Positions 60,016 to 64,000 of a stretch of 64,000 nt of DNA are shown piece by piece. The DNA is taken from the NCBI GenBank assembly GCA_026004095.1, contig BPIL01000003.1, forward strand, positions 62,001-126,000. Reading direction: 5' to 3'. Each line of letters starts with the position of its first letter. The first letter of the stretch is position 1. The notes under the pieces are model-generated. The model searched no databases. It saw only the letters and a list, made by a program, of their open reading frames with translations, and was not told where the DNA came from. The DNA is from Meiothermus sp. (GTDB lineage Bacteria; Deinococcota; Deinococci; Deinococcales; Thermaceae). The translations under genes and the position numbers were made by a program.

Positions 60016-61248
60016 ATGAAGCAAATCCCATCGCTGCTGGCACTGCTGGTACTGTTTGGACTGGGCCTGGCCCAGAAAACCACCCTCACGGTTGGGGTCT
60101 TTCCCAACCTGGACGACGCCCTTAAAGCCCAGATACAGCTGTTCAACAAGAAGTACCCCGACGTCGAGGTCAAGCTGGTAATCCAGCAGTACGCCGACCA
60201 CCACAACGCCCTCACCACCGCCCTGGCTACCGGGCAGGGCCTGCCCGACGTGGCGGCCATCGAGATTGGCTTTGTGGGCCGCTTTGCCGAGGGGCAGGGT
60301 TTCGAGGATCTGAACAAGGCCCCCTACAACGCCGGGCAGTACAAGCGGTTCTTTACCCCCTACACCATCGCCCAGGCCACCGCGTCGGATGGCCGGTTTA
60401 TTGCCATGCCGGTGGACATCGGCCCCGGCACCTTCTTCTACCGGGTGGATATCCTGCAAAAAGCCGGTGTAGACCCCAAGAACATGATGACCTGGCCGGG
60501 CTACATTGCAGCAGGCCGCAAGATCAAGGCCACCACCGGCGCTTTCCTGATTGCCGATGCTTCCGATGTGGCCTGGATCAATATCTTCGCCACCACCCCG
60601 GCCAATACCAGCCCCTACTTCGATGCCCAGGGCAAGGTGATTGTGGACAGCCCCCGCTTTGTGCGGGCCTTTGAGCTGGCTAAAAACATTCGTGCGGCTG
60701 GGCTGGATGCCCGGGTTGGGGCCTGGACCAACGAGTGGTACGATGCTTTCAAAAAAGGTACCGTGGCCACGCAGTTCTCTGGGGCCTGGCTGCAAGGCCA
60801 CCTGCAAAACTGGATGGCCCCCGAAACCAAGGGACTGTGGCGGGTGCAGCAACTGCCCGAGGGGATGTACGCGTCCTGGGGTGGTAGCTTCTACGCCATT
60901 CCCACCACTTCCAAGAACAAGGCCCTGGCCTGGGAGCTCATCAAGTTTGTAACTACCACCAAAGAAGCGCAGGTGGCTGCTTTTAGGGCCATCGGCGCCT
61001 TCCCCTCTCTATTGTCGGCCCAGGAAGACCCCTCCTTTAACGAGCCCATTGAGTTCTTGGGTGGTCAGCAGGCCCGGCTGCTCTGGCGCGACGCAGCCCG
61101 CCGGGTCAAGCCCCTCAAAGCTAATAAGTATGACCGCATCGCCAACGAGATTCTGACCCAGGCGCTGTCCCAGGTGCTGGACGAGGGCAAGGACATCCAG
61201 GCTGCCCTGACTGAAGCCAAGCGGCTCATCGAACGCCGTATGCGCTAG
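60016..61248 (+). CDS. Sugar ABC transporter substrate-binding protein
   Basis: A 410-residue family 1 extracellular solute-binding protein with signal peptide IPSLLALLVLFGLGLAQ. Typical features are FNKKYPDVEVKLVIQQYADHHNALTTALATGQGLPDVAAIE and, later, FKKGTVATQFSGAWLQGHLQNW. The substrate is probably xylo-oligosaccharides, from the xylanase downstream. AGGAGG precedes the ATG, and the LacI operator lies just upstream. Confidence 0.88.
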   Translation: MKQIPSLLALLVLFGLGLAQKTTLTVGVFPNLDDALKAQIQLFNKKYPDVEVKLVIQQYADHHNALTTALATGQGLPDVAAIEIGFVGRFAEGQGFEDLNKAPYNAGQYKRFFTPYTIAQATASDGRFIAMPVDIGPGTFFYRVDILQKAGVDPKNMMTWPGYIAAGRKIKATTGAFLIADASDVAWINIFATTPANTSPYFDAQGKVIVDSPRFVRAFELAKNIRAAGLDARVGAWTNEWYDAFKKGTVATQFSGAWLQGHLQNWMAPETKGLWRVQQLPEGMYASWGGSFYAIPTTSKNKALAWELIKFVTTTKEAQVAAFRAIGAFPSLLSAQEDPSFNEPIEFLGGQQARLLWRDAARRVKPLKANKYDRIANEILTQALSQVLDEGKDIQAALTEAKRLIERRMR

Positions 61249-61257
61249 CCCAACGGG

Positions 61258-61281
61258 GGGAGGAGGGTAGGCCCTTCTCCC
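61258..61281 (+). promoter_or_regulatory. Hairpin between binding-protein and permease genes
   Basis: GGGAGGAGGG and CCCTTCTCCC pair over 9 of 10 positions around a 4-base loop, followed by TCTTTC. Such stems after a binding-protein gene often stabilise its mRNA or terminate partially, so the binding protein exceeds the permeases (family knowledge). Confidence 0.55.
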
Positions 61282-61299
61282 TCTTTCTGAGGAGCATCC

Positions 61300-62283
61300 G
61301 TGCGAAAGTCTGTTCGCATCCCAACCTCCGGCCATGCCGGCCCCAGCCTGGCTATGCGCTGGAGCAGCTTCCAGCGCCGCTATGCGCCCTACATTTTTGT
61401 CAGTCCCTTTTTCATCCTTTTCCTGATTTTTGGCCTGTACCCCACGCTGTTTTCTCTGTACATGTCCTTTCAGGCCTGGACGCCCAGCGACGGGTGGGGC
61501 CGGTGGAAGTACGTGGGCCTCGAGAACTACACCTTCACCCTGACCGACCCCATGTTCTGGCGCTCCATGTGGAACACCGTCTGGCTGGGGGTGTTCTCGG
61601 GTATCCCACAGCACCTGATTGCCATTCCGCTGGCCTTTGTGATTCACATGGTGCTCAGCCGCTTCAAGACCTTTGTCACGGCGGTTTACTTCCTCCCCTA
61701 CATCACTTCTTCGGTGGCCATTGCCCTCATCTTCAACACCCTTTTTGCCACCAACAACGGTGTTATCAACCTGGTGATCGCCCACCTCAACACCTGGCCT
61801 CTGCTGGGTGCGCTGCTGCCCGACCAGAACATCAACTGGTTCACCAGCGCCAACATCAAGTACGCCCTTGCACTGGTGGTAATCTGGCAGTTTACCGGCT
61901 GGAACACTCTGCTCTACCTCTCGGCCATCCAGGCCATTCCCAAAGACCTTTACGAAGCCGCTGCGGTGGATGGGGCCACCCGCGTTCAGCAGTTCCGCTA
62001 CATCACCCTGCCCCTTCTGCGGCCCATGATGTTTTTTGCTGTTAGCCTCACCATCATTGGCAACATGCAGCTTTTTGAGCAGCCCTTTGTGTTGCTGAAC
62101 GGGGGCGCCAGCGCGGCCACACCGGGGGGACAGACCGCCACCATGTACATGTACCGCACGGCTTTTGAGTGGCTTGAGATGGGCACGGCGGCTTCCATCG
62201 CCTGGATACTCTTCGTTTTTATCGGCATACTCACCTACCTCAACAACCTGATTTTTGGGCGTGCAGCTCGAGGAGGCGATTAG
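61300..62283 (+). CDS. Sugar ABC transporter permease (MalF-like)
   Basis: A 327-residue inner-membrane subunit with six helices after a ~30-residue cytosolic start (FVSPFFILFLIFGLYPTLFSLYMSFQAW begins helix 1). The coupling motif is YEAAAVDGATRVQQFRYITLPLLRPM. Translation starts at GTG (61300), preceded by GAGGAG. The next permease begins 2 bases after its stop. Confidence 0.92.
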   Translation: MRKSVRIPTSGHAGPSLAMRWSSFQRRYAPYIFVSPFFILFLIFGLYPTLFSLYMSFQAWTPSDGWGRWKYVGLENYTFTLTDPMFWRSMWNTVWLGVFSGIPQHLIAIPLAFVIHMVLSRFKTFVTAVYFLPYITSSVAIALIFNTLFATNNGVINLVIAHLNTWPLLGALLPDQNINWFTSANIKYALALVVIWQFTGWNTLLYLSAIQAIPKDLYEAAAVDGATRVQQFRYITLPLLRPMMFFAVSLTIIGNMQLFEQPFVLLNGGASAATPGGQTATMYMYRTAFEWLEMGTAASIAWILFVFIGILTYLNNLIFGRAARGGD

Positions 62284-62284
62284 T

Positions 62285-63124
62285 ATGGCTCGAGTTTCCC
62301 CGGGGGGTTGGCTGCTGCGCCTGGGGGGGTACGCCCTCCTGGTGCTGGGTGGGGTGCTGACCATCGCGCCGTTCTACTTTATGTTCGTGTTTGCGACGCA
62401 CCAGCGCTCGGAAATTTTCGGCTTTCCACCCCCCATCTGGTTTGGAGAACACTTCCTGACCAACTACCAGATTCTGATCGAGAAGATACCCTTCTGGCGG
62501 GCTTACTGGAACAACTTTTACCTGGCCCTGATGACCACCATCACCAGCCTGTTCTTTTGCAGTCTGGCTGGTTTTGGCTTTGCCATGTACCAGTTCCGCT
62601 GGCGCGAACAGCTCTTTGCGGTGGTCATGGCGACCTTGTTGATACCCGCCATTCTCAACCTGATTCCCTTCTATTTGCTCATCTACCAGATCGGCTGGAT
62701 CAACACCCCCAAAGCCCTCTGGGTGCCGGCCATGGCCGGTGCGCTGGGCATCTTCCTGATGCGGCAGTACATCATCTCGGCCATTCCCAAGGAACTGGTG
62801 GATGCGGCGCGAATTGATGGCTGCAGCGAGTTCCAGATTTACTGGCGCATCGTGCTGCCCCTGATCCGCCCGGCCCTGGGCACCCTGGGCCTGATTACCT
62901 TTATCGGCTCATGGAACCGCTTTGCCGATGTGAACGTGATTATGCGTACCCAGGAGACCAAAACCCTGCCGGTGGTGCTGCGCACCCTGCAAGGGGCCAC
63001 CGACGTGGAGTGGGGGGCCATTATGGCCGGGACGGCCCTGCTGGTTGCCCCGCTGCTGCTGGTGTTTGCCCTGGCGGCCCGGCAGCTCATGGAGGGGTTG
63101 ACCTCGGGGGCGGTCAAGAGCTAA
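62285..63124 (+). CDS. Sugar ABC transporter permease (MalG-like)
   Basis: A 279-residue inner-membrane subunit with six helices and the coupling motif VDAARIDGCSEFQIYWRIVLPLIRPAL. The frame is open ten codons upstream into the preceding gene; ATG 62285 behind GAGGAGGCG is preferred. No ATPase gene follows, so an ATPase encoded elsewhere must energise this importer. Confidence 0.92.
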   Translation: MARVSPGGWLLRLGGYALLVLGGVLTIAPFYFMFVFATHQRSEIFGFPPPIWFGEHFLTNYQILIEKIPFWRAYWNNFYLALMTTITSLFFCSLAGFGFAMYQFRWREQLFAVVMATLLIPAILNLIPFYLLIYQIGWINTPKALWVPAMAGALGIFLMRQYIISAIPKELVDAARIDGCSEFQIYWRIVLPLIRPALGTLGLITFIGSWNRFADVNVIMRTQETKTLPVVLRTLQGATDVEWGAIMAGTALLVAPLLLVFALAARQLMEGLTSGAVKS

Positions 63125-63213
63125 GGCGGCACGGAAAAGTTGAAGAACGGTTCCACCTTATGGGCCGGGCTCGAGGTTCATTACGGCCGATTCCATACGC
63201 GATAGGAGGTTAG

Positions 63214-64000
63214 ATGTACCTAACTCGCTGGACTTTCGTGGGGGTTTGCTTGGGACTGATGGTATGGGCCCAGCCCGGCCCGCCGCTGCGAAGCCTGGCC
63301 GAGGCTCGGAAAATTCAGATCGGAGCGGCTGTGGAACCGAGTCTGCTGCTGCAGGAACCCCAGTACGCCCAGGTGCTGGCTCGGGAGTTCAACCTGGTGG
63401 TGGCCGAGAACGTGATGAAGTGGGGGGCCTTGCAGACCGCTCGAGGTGAGTACAACTTTGCCGCTGCCGACCTGCTTCTGAACTTTGCCCAGAGGAACCG
63501 GCAGGCGGTGCGGGGGCATACCCTGGTCTGGCACCAGCAACTGCCCCGCTGGATGTACGGCAGTTTTACCTCGGCCGAGATGGAGGCCATCCTGAGCGAT
63601 CACATCCGCACCGTGGTGGGGCGTTACCGCGGCCAAATCGCCTACTGGGACGTGGTGAACGAGGCGATCGGCGACGATGCCCGGCTGCGCTCGACGCCCT
63701 TCGATGTGCTGCCCGGCTACCTGGAAAAAGCCTTTCGGCTGGCCCGTGCGGCCGACCCCAGCGCCAAGCTGTTCTACAACGACTACGGGGCCGAGGGCCT
63801 GGGGGCCAAGTCGGATGCCATCTACGCGCTTCTGAAGGAGCTCAGAGCAAGGGGGGTGCCGGTGGATGGGGTGGGCTTCCAGGTGCACGTGGACTCGAGC
63901 TTCTCCCCCAGGCAGGTGCGGATGGCCGAGAACCTCGAGCGCTTCGCCCAGCTCGGACTGGAAATTCACATCACCGAGATGGACGTGCTGCTAAGTGGCA
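63214..64000 (+). CDS. Secreted endo-1,4-beta-xylanase (GH10), C-terminus cut by window edge
   Basis: Hydrolyses xylan backbones outside the cell, feeding the importer encoded upstream. 262 residues are present. A signal peptide (WTFVGVCLGLMVWAQ) precedes the GH10 barrel: VVAENVMKWGALQ, VRGHTLVWHQQLPRWM, the acid/base Glu in YWDVVNEAIGDD, and the nucleophile Glu in LEIHITEMDV close to the window end. GGAGG lies upstream of the ATG. It follows the MalG-like gene by 89 bases and is likely in the same LacI-controlled operon. Confidence 0.93.
   Translation, partial: MYLTRWTFVGVCLGLMVWAQPGPPLRSLAEARKIQIGAAVEPSLLLQEPQYAQVLAREFNLVVAENVMKWGALQTARGEYNFAAADLLLNFAQRNRQAVRGHTLVWHQQLPRWMYGSFTSAEMEAILSDHIRTVVGRYRGQIAYWDVVNEAIGDDARLRSTPFDVLPGYLEKAFRLARAADPSAKLFYNDYGAEGLGAKSDAIYALLKELRARGVPVDGVGFQVHVDSSFSPRQVRMAENLERFAQLGLEIHITEMDVLLSG

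Overview
The window is GC-rich chromosomal DNA from a member of the Thermaceae, most likely Meiothermus or a close relative (inference). The pointers are the fbcC-fbcX-fbcF-fbcB cytochrome bc operon, whose order is known from Thermus thermophilus, a DnaJ without the cysteine-rich zinc domain, a bacillithiol-type deacetylase beside a bacilliredoxin-like protein, and many single-gene matches to this lineage. No rRNA, CRISPR array or cas effector locus is present.

Layout. 1-7.3 kb: end of an alanyl-tRNA editing protein, ftsH, then the heat-shock operon dnaK-grpE-dnaJ followed by a DUF4256 gene. 7.3-19.1 kb: two apparently identical 1,132-bp IS630-family elements in opposite orientation bracket about 9.5 kb. 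That segment holds tRNA-Leu, two tandem CARF proteins of the TIGR02710/Cas02710 type, a cobalamin riboswitch and a B12 uptake and salvage operon (btuFCD, a cytosolic corrinoid-binding protein, cobC, cobU, cobT). The second IS copy splits the operon; a DUF5522 gene and cobS follow it. 20.1-24.3 kb: an accessory patch of lipoprotein and membrane genes, a decayed lipoprotein gene, an amine oxidase with an in-frame stop, and a heavily frameshifted remnant.

24.35-27.6 kb: cytochrome bc complex. 27.7-33.7 kb: TIM-barrel isomerase, a large membrane protein with a roadblock-type partner, tRNA-Gln and tRNA-Glu, MFS transporter, HAD phosphatase, ICMT-like methyltransferase. 33.9-35.8 kb: an AT-richer island with the anatomy of one integron gene cassette: a DUF262/HNH (GmrSD-like) gene followed by an attC-like palindrome, bounded on both sides by GTTGTGC. 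35.9-48.8 kb: mostly housekeeping genes (LolA-like, ppa, moaA, pyrD, acyl-CoA dehydrogenase, S1 protein, fabI, DinB-like, secreted nuclease, bacilliredoxin).

48.8-64 kb: carbohydrate use. A leftward operon led by a LacI regulator encodes an ABC importer, an IolB/KduI-family isomerase, kduD, eda, kdgK, a KdgF-like cupin and oligogalacturonate lyase; together they import pectin fragments and convert them to pyruvate and glyceraldehyde-3-phosphate. A divergent LacI gene, with palindromic operators at its own promoter and at the next gene, precedes a second ABC importer and a secreted GH10 xylanase that runs off the window. The strongest candidates for something new are the solitary defence-gene cassette and the orphan CARF pair without cas genes.
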